Source: Chalciporus piperatus (taxonomy: Eukaryota; Basidiomycota; Agaricomycetes; Boletales; Boletaceae). From it: a DNA stretch of 64,000 nucleotides. Each line of letters starts with the position of its first letter. The stretch's first letter is position 1. The translations under genes and the position numbers were made by a program. The notes beneath the pieces are model-generated. The model was not told the DNA's origin. It made no database searches and worked only from the letters and a program-made list of their open reading frames with translations. The stretch is from assembly GCA_038093975.1 (NCBI GenBank), contig JBBPTG010000002.1:62001-126000 (forward strand). The letters are read 5' to 3'. Shown in pieces: positions 47,563-59,569 of this stretch.

Positions 47563-48268
47563 ATGGAACAAAAGATCACAGAACGCACCTACATCATGGT
47601 CAAGGTAGGCTTTTCTCCTCGTCCAATATGGAGATCCAACCTTGACACGATGTCTCCAACAGCCTGACGGTGTCGACCGCGGTCTCGTCGGCGAGATCCT
47701 CACCCGATTCGAGAAACGCGGCTTCAAGCTCGTCGCTGCCAAGCTCGCCCGCCCTACCAAGGACCACCTCGAGAAGCGTATGCGTCCCACCCCATCCGTC
47801 GCGCGACTGACTGACCACACACTGACCATCCAGACTACGCCGATCTCAGCGAGAAGGCCTTCTTCCCCGGCTTGATCAAATACATGCAGAGCGGCCCCGT
47901 GTTCTGCATGGTCTTTGAGGGTCTCGATGCCGTCAAGACCGGTCGTGCCATGCTCGGTGCTACCAACCCTCTCGCTTCTCAGCCTGGTGCGTAAACACGT
48001 TCCTTCGTAGTGAATCGATCGCCCGTAATCGCGTCGCTGAAATGTGTGTGACTAGGAACTATCCGTGGTGACTACGCCCTCGCAGTCGGCCGCAACATCT
48101 GCCATGGTTCCGACTCTGTCGACAGTGCTAAGAAGGAGATTCAACTGTACGTTTGATCTGCTTCGTTTAATGGTCTAGTCACTCATCGTGCACTCCAGGT
48201 GGTTCCCTGATGTTGATGTCGATATCGTCCAGTACACGCTCAGCCAGGCACCTATGATCTACGAGTAA
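47563..48268 (+). CDS. NDK1: Nucleoside diphosphate kinase
   Basis: Exons 47563-47604, 47663-47777, 47834-47986, 48057-48147 and 48199-48268 give 156 residues. The enzyme transfers the terminal phosphate between nucleoside triphosphates and diphosphates through a phosphohistidine. It shows [19 protein letters not shown], the [15 protein letters not shown] region, [32 protein letters not shown] and the catalytic [16 protein letters not shown]. It ends SQAPMIYE as in fungal NDKs. The length is typical. Confidence 0.97.
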
Positions 48269-48736
48269 ACGGATAGATGCGGTTCAAAGGGACTTGTATC
48301 ATAGATGGTGTATTCAAATCCAATACGTCCTACACAAAACCATATACACGAGTGTCCCACCTCTCACACAGCGAACAAAAAAAAATAAGATTAATTCGTC
48401 GAACATCCAAGCGCAGAGAAAACCAATGCAAATCTGTGATAGAGAGCGCTGGTATGCAATGAAGATTGAGGGTATGCTGCAAGCGTATGTATGAAATGAT
48501 GACAAAAGACCTCCAAAGCCCCGTCGCGTCGCGGTTTGGGCAACGCTGATCTATGCACGACAGGTTTGGCGGTCATCGCACCGATCAGGGTTCAGCCAGC
48601 TATCCAAGCGACAACGCGTTCTCCGCAGCGACGCGCTTCTCTGTTTCATTCCCCAACAGACTGGATCACCTTGCACCGGGCGTGATCATAAAATTTGACC
48701 AAGTGAGCGTAATCATAGCTCGTGGACTCGTCCTTG
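48269..48736. other. Intergenic between convergent NDK1 and SMG6
   Basis: These 468 bp between two stop codons should contain both 3' untranslated regions. An A-rich run (48376-48387) is present. No coding was supported. Confidence 0.5.
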
Positions 48737-51700
48737 TTACGTCCCACAGGCGAGAACGGCCGCCAGATCCTTCTCGCCTGCTGCGGCCAACTGACGTGAA
48801 CGTGCCTTGAGACGAACTGGCATACAAACGACCCAGTCAGAATAAAATTCAAATAAGCACGTCAACGAAGCACGACACTCACGATTACGGTCGAGACTGA
48901 GCAATACGACCTTGACGGCACCACTCGTGTCCCGTGTCCCCGCACCCTTGAGAAGCGCCGATCGATCGACCCAATGTTCGTCTTGCCATATGGCAGCCTT
49001 GAGGATGAGATCGTCCATACAACGATCCCAGGATGCTTCGTCGGAGAACTCGACCTGTTCGGTGCGCACGTTGAGGGACGTAAGGTAGTTGCCTTTCGAG
49101 GTCTGGACTTTGAGAGATATTGCGTGCGAGCGGACATGAGAGGTGATGTAGGCGAGGGCTTCTTGAGCTGTTTCGCCGAGTTGGGAAGTGTTGGAGGAGA
49201 GACCGTCCAATTCCATGATGACCGGGACGGGGATGACAACGGTCCACCGAAGAGACTCGATGATCGATGCGACGATTGATAATGATGAGAGCAGAATGTT
49301 GGTATCGGGCACGAGAATCGTGTAACCAGGTACGACGTTCAATGTAGGGCCAGAGGCGATTGGACGCCGCGATTGCCGTTTCGAGCGATGTGTCGATGAA
49401 GCAGGTAGTCGCTGAGCAGATGCAAGCAAACCTCTGAGATAACGTCGCCGTGCCTATAAAAACAATGAGCAAACGTCGAGGACAGACAGCGAGAACAATC
49501 ACCTTCAACGCCTTCACCTCCTCCTCGTCCTCGTCATCTTCGCTCTCCTCTGACGATGCGTCGACTTCCGCGTCCTCAACGTCGACCTCCATCGCGTCGT
49601 CAGTCCACCTCCTTCCATGACGACGAAGCTCCTCCTGTTCTCGTTCATGCCGATCCTCATCTCTCCATCTCCGCACTTTCGCCTCGAGCGTCCCATCAAC
49701 CTTCCACTCGCGCGTTCCTTCCACCCACGTAAACCCATCAACGAGCCCCGCCAAATTAATCCCACTCCTTGAGATCCTTATCCACCGTCTCGCGGTCTCG
49801 CTCTTCATCTCACCTCCACGCTCGTCCTCGTCGTCCTCATCCTCGATGATCCCGTCAGTGAGCTGGCCTCCCTCCTCGACGTCCAACACTTCGATTTCCA
49901 CACGACGATCTTCACCGCTCTTCCAGTAACCGCGCTCGAAGACCTTGCGGCCGACCCATTCCATCCCGCGCATGCACCAGTCCTCGGGAAGTGGTGGTGC
50001 GCAGCCGCTCGTAAGCATCGCCCAACGTTCCGTATCGGCAGGGGCAGGGAGGTGCAGCCCTTGAGAACTAAGGATATTCTTCGGCAGAGAACCCAGGAAG
50101 GTCATCAGATCCTCCCATGGGATAAACCTCTCGAGAATCGCGAGAGTCTCGGAATGCTTGCAGACGGTGGCGAGGAAAGTGAGAAACACGGAAAGATAGG
50201 GATTTAGCGTAGATTTAGCGAACGGCGAAGCTTTGCGGGTCGGGTTGCGGAGCACGAAGGAGAGCATGGAGAAGGAGAGCTCCATCGCGTACTTGAATGT
50301 CTGCGGGAGCTCGACGGGCAACGCGCCGTCCGACGAGACGGGGGAATGTTGCGTTGGCGGAAGCTCGGACTTGCCGTCGTCGTCCACATCCATCCGCTTC
50401 GCTTCTCCATCTTCTTCGTGAGGGGCAGGCACGGAGACGTTCCGCTTCGCGACAACGCGAACGGGACCTGCCGAGGAAGCATCGCGTGTACCCGTCCCTC
50501 CGATCTTGCGTAGGACGCCGCTGGGTCGACCATATTCCATGATAGCACCTATGTTGGTGACAGCCATCATAACCCACTCTCGTTCTTCGGCGCCTTCGAT
50601 CTCGAGTCGCTCGAGCAAACGTGAAACCGTGGGGGTGAAGTCGTCAAGCTCGATGTTGGTGAACAGCATCCCGTGCAGGAGGACAAATAACTCTGGGACA
50701 CACGCATCGGGTTGAGATCTCCGCGACTGCGCTGTCGACGACCAAATCGGAAGAACCGATTCGCGGGACGTCGAGAACGGATGAAGAGTTGTCATGCTAC
50801 GAAGTTGAATGCAGTGAGTATGTGTTGGGCTGAAGAATGGTGCTCGCGAACCTTTTCACAAAGTGGTATACCGCTCTCAATTCTTCTGTTTCGACCTCGC
50901 GACTGAGCAGCCCAAGATGGTGATGCAACTTGCCGGTTCCCGGTGTATCTGCAATCCCCTGCGCGTACCAGTCCTTGGCAATCGATCGCCAACGCTCCTT
51001 TTCGGGTTCGACATCCATCATTCGCGCAGCAACGATACCAACACTAGGCGTCGGCGAGTCGTCGATACGAGGTGCCGGTCGATACGACGACGATTTCACA
51101 CTCATTTGGGATTTGCTCTTCTCGGCGCTACTCGAGTCGTCTCCAGATACGGCATTCGCTTGCGAAACTGCGTCCGTCGTCAGGGCATTACCGGAGAGTT
51201 GGCTATTGGTGACCATTGCAGCGACGGCCATACGGTAACGAGCGAGGTCGCCGAGCGCTTCTAACCACCCGGCACGGAACGTTTTCAGTATCGGTTCCTC
51301 GAGCAGACCAGTGTAGAACGTATATGCGAAATAGATGAAATCTTGTAGGTGCTCGAGCGCGAGAGGCGACGAAAACGAGGCGCGACGAAGCGCCTCGAGC
51401 AGCTTATGGAAAGCATGCGTCCAGAGCCTAATGATGATGTTATACTTGGTGGGGATAACCCGCAACGAGGCGGGAACAGATGGGGCGAGCGAGATTTCCA
51501 TCAAATTATGCATCATTTCAGCGAGTCTAGACATCAAATACTAAAATGAGCGTGCGTATTGCGGCGGAGACAAGAACTGAGGCTTACCGTTTGTGATCAG
51601 ATATGAGTTTGAGCCATTTCTGTTGCTCGAGGTCTTCGTCGGACTCGCGAGTGCGACCGTGTAAGAGGACGCGGCTTTCGTCAGCATCGTCGATGTCTTC

Positions 51701-52606
51701 GTTGAGGATTTTGGATTCGAGGGTGGAAATACTACGGTAAAGCTTTTTCAGCTGAACCGCGAATGCGTTATTCCCCGGTTCCTCGCGAGGTTTTCCCTCA
51801 AAGAGAGCAGAGGAGGCGGAAGAATTGTCGGTGGTGCCAGAGGATAACGTAAAGTTCGACGAAGTCATCGAGTGGGCGTACGACGATGTAGATGACGCGG
51901 AGACGTAATCCCCTGAGCTCTTGGTGGGCGGGCTCTGTGGTTTTTGACCTCCCGATGGTCTCGCGAGTACAGAGAAACGGACCGGGTCATCTTTGCGGTG
52001 GTCGAACAGTCTCTGGTGCGCTGGTGGGTCTCGGTGATGAGATGGAGGTTGGCTGCGAGGGAGATATGAACTCGAGGTAGCGTCAGATACGGGTTCTGGA
52101 TCGACTGGTTTTCGCATGGGTATTGGATCTGTGTCCGGATTATACAGCTTGGTGTGTTGCGACTGCTGCTTAGACTGTTGGTTCGAACGATGAGGGGTCG
52201 ATATCTTCAAGCGTCGAGAGAATTCTTCGTGGTCAGCTTCTGGCCGAGGCATGACGACTGGAGGGGCTGGGTGTTTGCGTGGAGAGGAAGCGACGGGTGA
52301 GGTACGCTGTTGAGCGGGTGAGGAGGGAGGAGGACGGGAAGAGGATGGGGAAGGGGGGGGACGCTCGGTGCGTTCACGGGGACGGGTTGCGCTGGGAGAG
52401 AGGATGAGTGTATGTATGGGTGTTGTGGGTGGAATGAGGACGTACACTGCGTTTCTTCTCTGGAAAGCAATCATCCTCTCAGCGATGTCAGTTGGCTGAG
52501 CAGGGTCTCTGTCTCTGTTAGTTGGGTCTCTGTGATTCTGGTCTCTCCTCCTCTGTTTGTTTTCCATCTGGTCGAAGAGATGCAAAGTCAACTCACTTCT
52601 GCGCAT
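48737..52606 (-). CDS. SMG6: SMG6/EST1-like protein with 14-3-3-like TPR and C-terminal PIN nuclease domain
   Basis: Exons 52606-51588, 51526-50852, 50796-49503, 49453-48883 and 48816-48737 give 1212 residues. The N-terminal third is Ser/Pro/Arg-rich and disordered. Then come ALRRASFSSPLALEHLQDF, RWRSIAKDWYAQGIADTPGT, GKLHHHLGLLSREV and ELRAVYHFVKSMTTLHPF, the 14-3-3-like/EST1 DNA-binding helices. The C-terminal PIN domain has YTILVPDTNILLSSL, VIPVPVIMELDGL, DDLILKAAIW and LLSLDRNLRLKARSR, giving the acidic nuclease residues. In animals SMG6 cuts transcripts in nonsense-mediated decay, and EST1 proteins also act at telomeres. A 54-nt stop-free segment with intron signals (52445-52392) may be removed. 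If so, 18 residues are lost. Confidence 0.9.
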
Positions 52607-52713
52607 TTTCGACGAATCCGCAGTCACTTGCTGCGCCGATCGGGATCACCCTTATTTAGTAATAGTCACAGGTCACATCAATCATGTCACATTATCAGAC
52701 CGCATTAGTACAA

Positions 52714-53864
52714 CTACCACGAATGGTGTCCTCCGCTCACGATAATGCTGCGCATCTTGGTTAGTACATTTCAATCAGCTGCTCGGTTCACTTACTCGCT
52801 TCCGGTGCAGAAACTAGACGCATCAGATGCGAGCCAGGTAACAACACCGCGCATCTCGTCAGGCCGTCCAATTCGTCCAAGTGGGTTCATGCTCGACCAC
52901 TTCTCCAACAAGTGTGGCTGTTTGTCCAAATACGCTGCAGTCATCCTGTCGAGTCCTTCAGTCGATGATTATACACGAACTTGTCTCGACCCACTGTGTG
53001 TAAATGTGCCCAGGAGAAAGCGAGTTTACTCGGATGTTCTTCACGCCGAGCTCGCAGGCCATGCTGCGCGCCATTTGCAACACAGCTGACTTGGAAGTGT
53101 TGTACGAAACCCACGCATGATCCTGCGCCGCACAGTCAACCCCTATACACGTCGATGGACGCACCGACTCACCCTGTTAGTAATACTGCCAGACATCGAC
53201 GCAATCAAGATGATGCTACCACCACGGCCGAACCGTGCCATCTGTCGACCAGCTGCCTGTGCAGTGAACAGCACACCAGTCGTATTCACCTCAAGAACCT
53301 ATAGTCCAACCATCAGCGAACCGTACATACGTCATCGTCGATGACCACTCACGTCTCTGAACTGTTGCGCAGGGTACTCCAAGCAATCCGTATGTGCCTT
53401 CAAGATCCCAGCAGCAGCAATGCAAAAATCAAATCGCTGTTCCTTATCACCAATCTCTTCCACCTTCTTCCACAACGCCTCCTGATCCCTCACATCGGCA
53501 CTAAAGTACTCCAATCGCGAATTGTTGCCCAACCTGCTCACGTACTCCTCAGAGGCTTTGAACTCCTCAGAGGGCTCTGCAGGGAGATCGAAGCAGTAGA
53601 CCACCCGTGCACCTGCCTCAGCGAGTCCGATCGCCATTTCGAGTCCGAGACCTCTGTTACCACCCGATACCAGTCCAACACGATCCGTGAGCGCAAACTC
53701 ATCAAAGATCTTGGGACGAGGGGTGATGGACGGATTAGCTTTAGCCTCGAGGGCAGCCTGGATACCCAAGGGAGCGATAGGGGAGACGGTTTGCGGTTTC
53801 CTACCCCGGTTGACTAAGTCTCGCTCAAAGGTATAGCCTTAGGCAGTACTTACTGAGATGCCAT
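52714..53864 (-). CDS. Short-chain dehydrogenase/reductase, copy A
   Basis: Exons 53864-53854 (11 nt), 53800-53353, 53298-53173, 53122-52995, 52945-52796 and 52747-52714 give 298 residues. The NAD(P)-binding GGNRGLGLEMAIGLAEAG, the DVRD acidic motif, AAAGIL in place of NNAG, SIILIASMSGS and the catalytic YNTSKSA (Tyr-x3-Lys) define a classical SDR. The C-terminus is GRIGRPDEMRGVVTWLASDA and SSFCTGSDIIVSGG. It resembles fungal sorbitol/mannitol dehydrogenase-type SDRs, but the substrate is unknown. The last four exons (126, 128, 150 and 34 nt) match copy B exactly in length. The N-terminus is short and has no targeting signal. The 11-nt first exon encodes MASQ. Confidence 0.88.
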
Positions 53865-54328
53865 TTCGAACGGACAGTAAAGGGAAGAGTCAAGAGATGG
53901 GGAACAGCGTCACAGTCGATCAAATACTCCCAGAACACCCCCCCTATTGTCACCCTCTCTGCATGATCTCGCTGATAATACGGGGGACCATGTCCCGTGG
54001 TACGCTCAGCTGACCAGGGTTTCCGGAAGCTCGTAGGCACATGAGCGTGTTCAAGGGACTGGCCAATCAATAAAGGAAGCCGGATCCTAGGAATAACACA
54101 GAAGAGTGCCTTCCTCTCTTGTTGATCTGGGGTAAGAAGAGCCTTCAGATGCGAACGTAACCATCGATTGTCCCATACCTGGTCTAGCTCGAAATGAAGG
54201 TACTATCATGATCTCTATTTACTCGTGCGAACGTTTCACATGTACTGTCACGGTCCTATTAGAGTCCAGAACAACGAATGGCGATGCGATTCTCGACCAT
54301 CATAAACGTCCACACCGAATCGTTGGAC
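53865..54328. other. Upstream region of SDR copy A
   Basis: The region lies between the SDR A start and the stop of the SnoaL-like gene, both on the minus strand. One 81-codon minus frame (53825-54070) has no ATG-linked splice partner and no domain. It is presumably promoter. Confidence 0.45.
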
Positions 54329-55062
54329 TCACTCCTTTGACACTCCGACCAGCCACGGAGTGATCCATGCATTCAACCGGCGAAGGAGATCTGCTCCGTA
54401 ACGCGTCGGCAATCCTTCCCCGCTCCACCTATCCACCATTTTCACGATTCTGGCCGAGTCGTCCAGATCGAGTTCGATGACAGACTCGATTTTCTAAGGA
54501 AGATAAGCGAAATCCAGCTTTTTATGGAAAGCATGGGTCAGACAACGAACGCACCTGCGTCTTCCCTATGAATCTCACCGTATACTCTTGTACCTGGCTA
54601 TACACCAATCGGCGAGGCATTGATAGGATGATCTTCCTCGAGATCAATCGAGACTCGGAGAACAACCAAGGCTTTAGCTCGGATGAGACAACATATGACG
54701 CTCTGTTCATAGCATTGAACGCACCATCGCACACCACTGACGATGATAGGGCTCGATCAACCATTCAAGCATGAACAAAGCACTAACCTGCGCTTCATAC
54801 TGATTTCGACCTACCGCTCTCACGAGAGGGTCCTTAGCGGTAGAGGTCAGTGCACTAGCCGATTGACCGAGAACGCCAAGTAACACACCTCGAAAATCGC
54901 GTCGGGATGCCACCTCTTGTCAAAGACCCTTTTGGTCGGTCTGCAACAATACAGCTCACTCAGGTCGTCCATGATGCTCTCTTTCTCGGGGTCGTCTTTT
55001 TTCAACTTAGTCGCGTCTCCCGACCCAGCCCGAGTCGTATTGCGATTCTTTAGTTCTTGCAT
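54329..55062 (-). CDS. SnoaL/NTF2-like small protein, unknown function
   Basis: Exons 55062-54889, 54832-54788 (45 nt), 54736-54725 (12 nt), 54677-54555 and 54493-54329 give 172 residues. SIMDDLSELYCCRPTKRVFD and RWHPDAIFEDPLVRAVGRNQ, followed by LFSESRLISRKIILSMPRRL and YTVRFIGKTQKIESVIELDL, form the cone-shaped alpha+beta layout of NTF2/SnoaL-like proteins common in fungi. DRWSGEGLP near the end is typical of these. Members include isomerases, hydrolases and proteins without known activity. The 12-nt exon (WCAM) and all other joins keep phase 0. It lies between the two SDR paralogues. Confidence 0.65.
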
Positions 55063-55531
55063 GGTGGAACTACTAGGAATGGGGAAGAGTTTGGAGGAAC
55101 ATGTACAGTCTCGAGGGTTTTTATACGACCGACAACAGCGATGACGCAAAGTTACCCCCTATCTGTTTCCTTCGTCGACTTCTCGCTCACTTTGTCCTAC
55201 CAAGTCCGGGCAAAATCAATTAGGTACAAGCTCAAAACAGCTCCGCTTTCTATCTACACTGTCCCTCAGTGACAAAGACTAAGGGCGCGCGTTTTTTCAA
55301 GAGCAGTGTTGATTTGACAAGCTCGGTTACAATCAATTGAGTTTGAAATATCTAACATTGTGGGATTTGCGTGGGATGGACCCACTGATATCCACAACAC
55401 GTCCACAATGCAACTAAGTTCGTCTTCCACGTTCATCGATCATCGCTCAGCGCTCAGTCCAGTGAAGGTTCTTCCTGTGTCTTCATCTCCTTCGCTTTTA
55501 CTCATTGCCACTCCTCCTCAGACCTACGACT
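55063..55531. other. Intergenic region with CTCAGCG repeat, upstream of SnoaL-like gene and WD40 relic
   Basis: This 469-bp divergent region contains the third CTCAGCG-type repeat (55445-55464) close to the start of the decayed WD40 gene. No coding was supported. Confidence 0.5.
55445..55464. repeat. CTCAGCG-type repeat, copy 3
   Basis: GCTCAGCGCTCAGTCCAGTG resembles the repeats at 27558-27583 and 31253-31278. It lies 68 bp upstream of the first ATG of the WD40 relic. Confidence 0.5.
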
Positions 55532-57450
55532 ATGGCAGACTCAGACGACGAATCTGCAGAGAATAGCCTAAGCCCGACGTTCACCATACCAGGTCATGAA
55601 GAACTTCAAGAAGGGTGGGCAAATTGTATAGCATGGTTCCGATGACCGGGTCGTTACTGGCTCGAGCGATAACACCTTGCGGATATGGAATTTGACGACC
55701 GGCACGCAAGAGGGTAGGTCGATGGTGCACCAGGGTGCGGTGCTTAGGGTCATCACCACAACAGATGGGCGGATTATTTCATGTACAAACGTGGATAAAT
55801 GCCTGAGGGTATGGAACACGGACCTGCACGAAATCACTAATGGCCCGTGGTCAACCGAGGATTACGGTCCTGTTCTGTGCATGGCTTTGTCTCAAAACGA
55901 AGAGCTCCTCGCGAGCTATCACGGAAAAGGGATCGTCATCTGGGATATGGCGGGAACTATGTGAATCAGAAATTCCATCGGCCACGACTCCATCGGAGGG
56001 TACCAGCAGGCCAAGTCAGCTTGTTTCTCTCCCGACGGCAATAAACTCGCAATATGCGCTGACATCTGGACGGTCCTCGTTCTTGATGCGGCAAGTGGCG
56101 AAATAGTCTTCGGACCACTCGAGGTCAATGATGCTTGAGGGTTCTATGCTGTTGTTTGGGCATCTGAGCAATCTGACCAACTCTTCTGTGCCTGTCGGGA
56201 CCGTCGGATCCGTTCGTTGGATTCGAGCACGGGCAGGATCATTGATGAACTAGGGCAATGTCATTGCAACTCAGTGACGTGTCTGTCCCTCTCTCCCGAT
56301 GGCAAACGGCTTGCCAGTGGATCACTCAGCGACGGAACAGTTCGCCTTTGGAATGTGAAATCGCGCTTGCCTTTCAGAGGGTCGCTCAACCATGGCTCAT
56401 ACGTGTCGGCAGTTGCATTTTCTCGTTCTGGAGAATCTGTTGCATGCGGTGGGAAAGGGGGACAATCTCAGCTTTGCGTTTCCGGCCGGATAATAACAAT
56501 CGAAAGGTTCCACTGTTCATTCAATGGTTAATTTCATAAACTGATGTTGACGCTACAGACCCTGAGTCGATCCCCTCCTTGACGTGCGTTCTAGCTCTCT
56601 GTGCCTACCTTTGCTACATTTCTGACACACCATATGTGTAGCAATCAGTAGTTGTTTCACCCGACGTTCCATCAAATATCGCTCGTGAATCTGACTTCGA
56701 TCTCTTCGATGTAAGTTTCATCATTATACATATCTCTATTGCCAGAAATTGACGCTTAATTCCGGCAATTCGTAGGTGTCTGAATCACGTCGCCACCGTC
56801 CCCTTCAAGACCGTTCAAGAGTGAATTCAACCGATCCCTCTCCCCGGGTACGGCGCTCAATGCTCTCCTGGAGGTTTTGGCAGATGATACCCCGGTTTGT
56901 ACATGATCGCTCGCACCCAATATACATGGGGTGGGCGGAACCAGTAAGCTAATCTCTCGTTTTCATCACACGTACTGAATAAGTCTGTCTTGGATAGCGT
57001 ACACACGTTGCTTCGAGGTCCACTCTGAGCAGCGACCCTTCCACCCCTTCTGAGGACTACCCCCCTCTCACGGTCGTCGTGGAGTCCCCTTCCGAAGAGA
57101 GCAGCGAAGAGAGCATGAACAACCCGACCACTGATCCAGAAGTTAACCAAATCGGATGTTGTGGGCTCTTGTCCCGTCGGCGGCCTGCGGCACGAGAACG
57201 AGACACCGTTCCCGTTGAACAGTCTTTACCTCAAAATAGTCTACCCTCGTCCAGCAATGCTGGCACTCCCAACCACCCACCCTCGCGCCCTACAGCTCAG
57301 GATATCCTAGAGCCCTCGTTGTATGATCATCCGAGACTCCCTGAAGCCTGGCCTTTACGTTTGGTCCAGTATACCCTTTTCGTGGCACTCGTGACAAGGA
57401 TTATACTCCACACTGCTATCAAATTTCTGTCGCAAATGATTGTGTTGTAA
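55532..57450 (+). pseudogene. Decayed WD40-repeat protein gene
   Basis: The sequence starts MADSDDESAENSLSPTFTIP and GHEEL, then loses frame around 55620-55645. WD40 repeats continue in a second frame: VVTGSSDNTLRIWNLTTGTQ, IISCTNVDKCLRVWN, SACFSPDGNKLAICADIWTV and LSLSPDGKRLASGSLSDGTVRLWNV. That frame is broken by TGA at 55962-55964 and a second TGA near 56138-56140, and shifts again near 56460-56500. A Ser/Pro-rich C-terminal part with a terminal hydrophobic segment (VALVTRIILHTAIKFL, 57079-57450) is still open. No intron choice removes both TGAs with consensus sites. Large WD40 families that gain and lose members are usual in agaricomycetes. An assembly artefact is less likely with several lesions. 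Confidence 0.75.
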
Positions 57451-57616
57451 TTCTCAATGTCTTCTACTTGTTTTTGCTACGCGAATTTGCTACTTTCCGG
57501 CTGTCTCGTCGATCTAGTCAGCACATGCAAGTATTTTCATAGCCTCGTGAACCCATCGTACAAACCAAAAACCAGCGAACCATAAAAACCAAAGTATGCC
57601 CTGTTCATCAAAAAAT

Positions 57617-58880
57617 CTACCAAGCCGTATATCCTCCATCGACGATGATGCTGTATCCGATAGGTCAATAGGGAGAACAAGACAATACGAAAACGGATAC
57701 TCAACTCGCTACCAGTGCAAAAGCTGGACGCATCTGATGCGAGCCACGTCGCTACTCCTCTCAGTTCATCAGGCCTTCCCAACCTTTGCAAAGGTTTCAT
57801 GGAAGACCACTTTTCCAACCAATGAGGGTTTGCTTCGATGCTTCTGTTGGTCATCCTAGAATCGCCGCGGGCATCACAGCTAATCAGAAGAGAAATGAGA
57901 AATGAGTCGAACGCCTATGCGTACCTCGTTTGAACGTAACCAGGCGAGATGGAGTTGACCCGAATCCTCTTCGCACCTAGTTCACACGCCATACTCCTTG
58001 CCATTTGAAGCACAGCAGACTTGCTCGTGTTGTACGAGATCCATGCGTGATCCTGTCGGCCCGGGCTCGTGAATATCGTGAACTAGCATGAAACGTGTGT
58101 TTGAACCCTGACCTTGTTGGTAACGCTCCCACTCATGGAAGCGATCAAAATGATGCTTCCAGGCGTGCCGAATCGAACCATCTGTCTTCCTCCAGCCTGC
58201 GCAGTATACAACACCCCATTGGTGTTGACTTCCATGACCTATTGAAACGTTTCAGTCGGTGATAATAACAATGATTGAAGAACACAACCGACCTCGTTGA
58301 ATTCCTCTTCTGGATATTCAAGACAATCGATGTGATTCCTGTGTATACCCGCATTCGCAACACACACATCCATTCTCCCCTCCTTATCCCCAATCTCCTC
58401 CCCAATCTCCCACATCCGTTTCTGATTTCTCACATCCGCACAAATATACTCCAGCCTCGCACCATTCCCGAGCCGTTCAACAAAATCACATGACGCGATC
58501 CACTCATCGCCAGGTTGAGAAGGTATGTCAATGCAATACACCGCTCGAGACCCAGCTTCGGCGAGTGCGATCGCCATTTCGAGACCGATGCCTCGATTGC
58601 CACCACTGACGAGGGCTACGCGATCTTTCAGCGAGAATTCGTCAAAGATCTTGGGGCGAGGGGTGTATGTGGGGTTGGATGCGGCTTTCAAGGCGGCTTC
58701 GACACCGAGGGGACCAATAGGGGATGGGGCTTGGTGCTTGGAGGAGCTATCTTGGTGTCGTGCGTGGTTTGAAGTGAAGGTACGGAGAGAGGTCGCCGTC
58801 GTGGGCTTTCCTACGGCTCTGAACCCACCCTTCATCCCACCACTGGAGGTAAGGAGGACTCGGGTTGCTACAGGATGCAT
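57617..58880 (-). CDS. Short-chain dehydrogenase/reductase, copy B, probable mitochondrial form
   Basis: Exons 58880-58293, 58238-58113, 58052-57925, 57855-57706 and 57650-57617 give 341 residues. The catalytic core parallels copy A: GGNRGIGLEMAIALAEAGSR, SIILIASMSGSVT, YNTSKSAVLQMARSMACELG and SSFCTGSDIIVDGGYTAW. The first about 50 residues (MHPVATRVLLTSSGGMKGGF, then SLRTFTSNHARH) are rich in Arg, Ser and Thr without acidic residues, as in mitochondrial presequences, and are missing from copy A. The last four exons are 126, 128, 150 and 34 nt, as in copy A, but protein divergence is considerable, so the duplication is old. The substrate is unknown. Confidence 0.88.
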
Positions 58881-58989
58881 TCGTTCGATTCGAGGCGATG
58901 TGATACGTGTGGAATGAACCTTAGTGAGACCTTAAGCTGGGAGTTTTATACTTGACACCCTGCGGGAATTGGGCGACGCGTACCGATCA

Positions 58990-59569
58990 TGGGACGCGAT
59001 CGTGGGGCGCGACACATGACCACGGCGTCAGCTTCTCGCCTTCGTCGATTACGATAACATGTTCTGCTCCAGTATTCGTCGTCGATACGGGGACCAACCC
59101 ACGCGTTGGATTACCAGATTGAGTCAAGTTTTGTCTCAAGTTAAACCAGAAACTACCACTTTGAGAAGATTTCCAATGGATCGATGTGTAACGCAGGCCA
59201 GATGAGACTCGTTGCACCGGGAATTCGAAGTGTGGCACAGAAAAAGACGGGTGCATGACGAATTGAAAAGTATGAGCGCAGTGCGACTCGAGGGAAGGAA
59301 AGTGGGGAACAGAGCCGTACGTTAATGCGTCTGGTCGAATCTAGAGCTGGTCCTCGGAAGTCAGAAAATACTCGAGCGTTGCTTACAAACTCGTCATGTC
59401 GTAGTGCCAGGAACGCCTTCGTAACTCCCTGCTCGGATACGTGCTCACCGTCCATAAGTGTGCAAGGAGTGAATCCAACAAGCCTGTATGATTGTTGGAC
59501 GCGTGAACTCCAGTCGGACTCGGGGTGAGATGAATCAATCCGTACCGGTTCGCCAAGGGCGATCAACAT
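58990..59569 (-). CDS. Weak small gene, unknown protein
   Basis: ATG 59569 begins a frame (MLIALGEPVRIDSSHPESDW, then VQQSYRLVGFTPCTLMDGEH) that ends at a fair donor, TTT|GTAAGC, at 59387/59386. A second open frame to about 58987 (FEFPVQRVSSGLRYTSIHWK and HVIVIDEGEKLTPW) could be a later exon, but I could not fix the acceptor. No domain was recognised. It may be a small lineage-specific gene or non-coding. Confidence 0.3.

Noticed and set aside
48885..50795. A continuous 636-residue frame through SMG6 exon 3 and the PIN exon
   Set aside because: The frame runs through the 49502-49454 intron and reads the PIN exon in the wrong phase; the spliced model restores the PIN motifs.
55532..56531. 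In-frame TGA codons in the WD40 gene as selenocysteine or recoding
   Set aside because: Fungi of this group lack the selenocysteine machinery as far as known, and frameshifts occur in the same gene. Decay explains all lesions.
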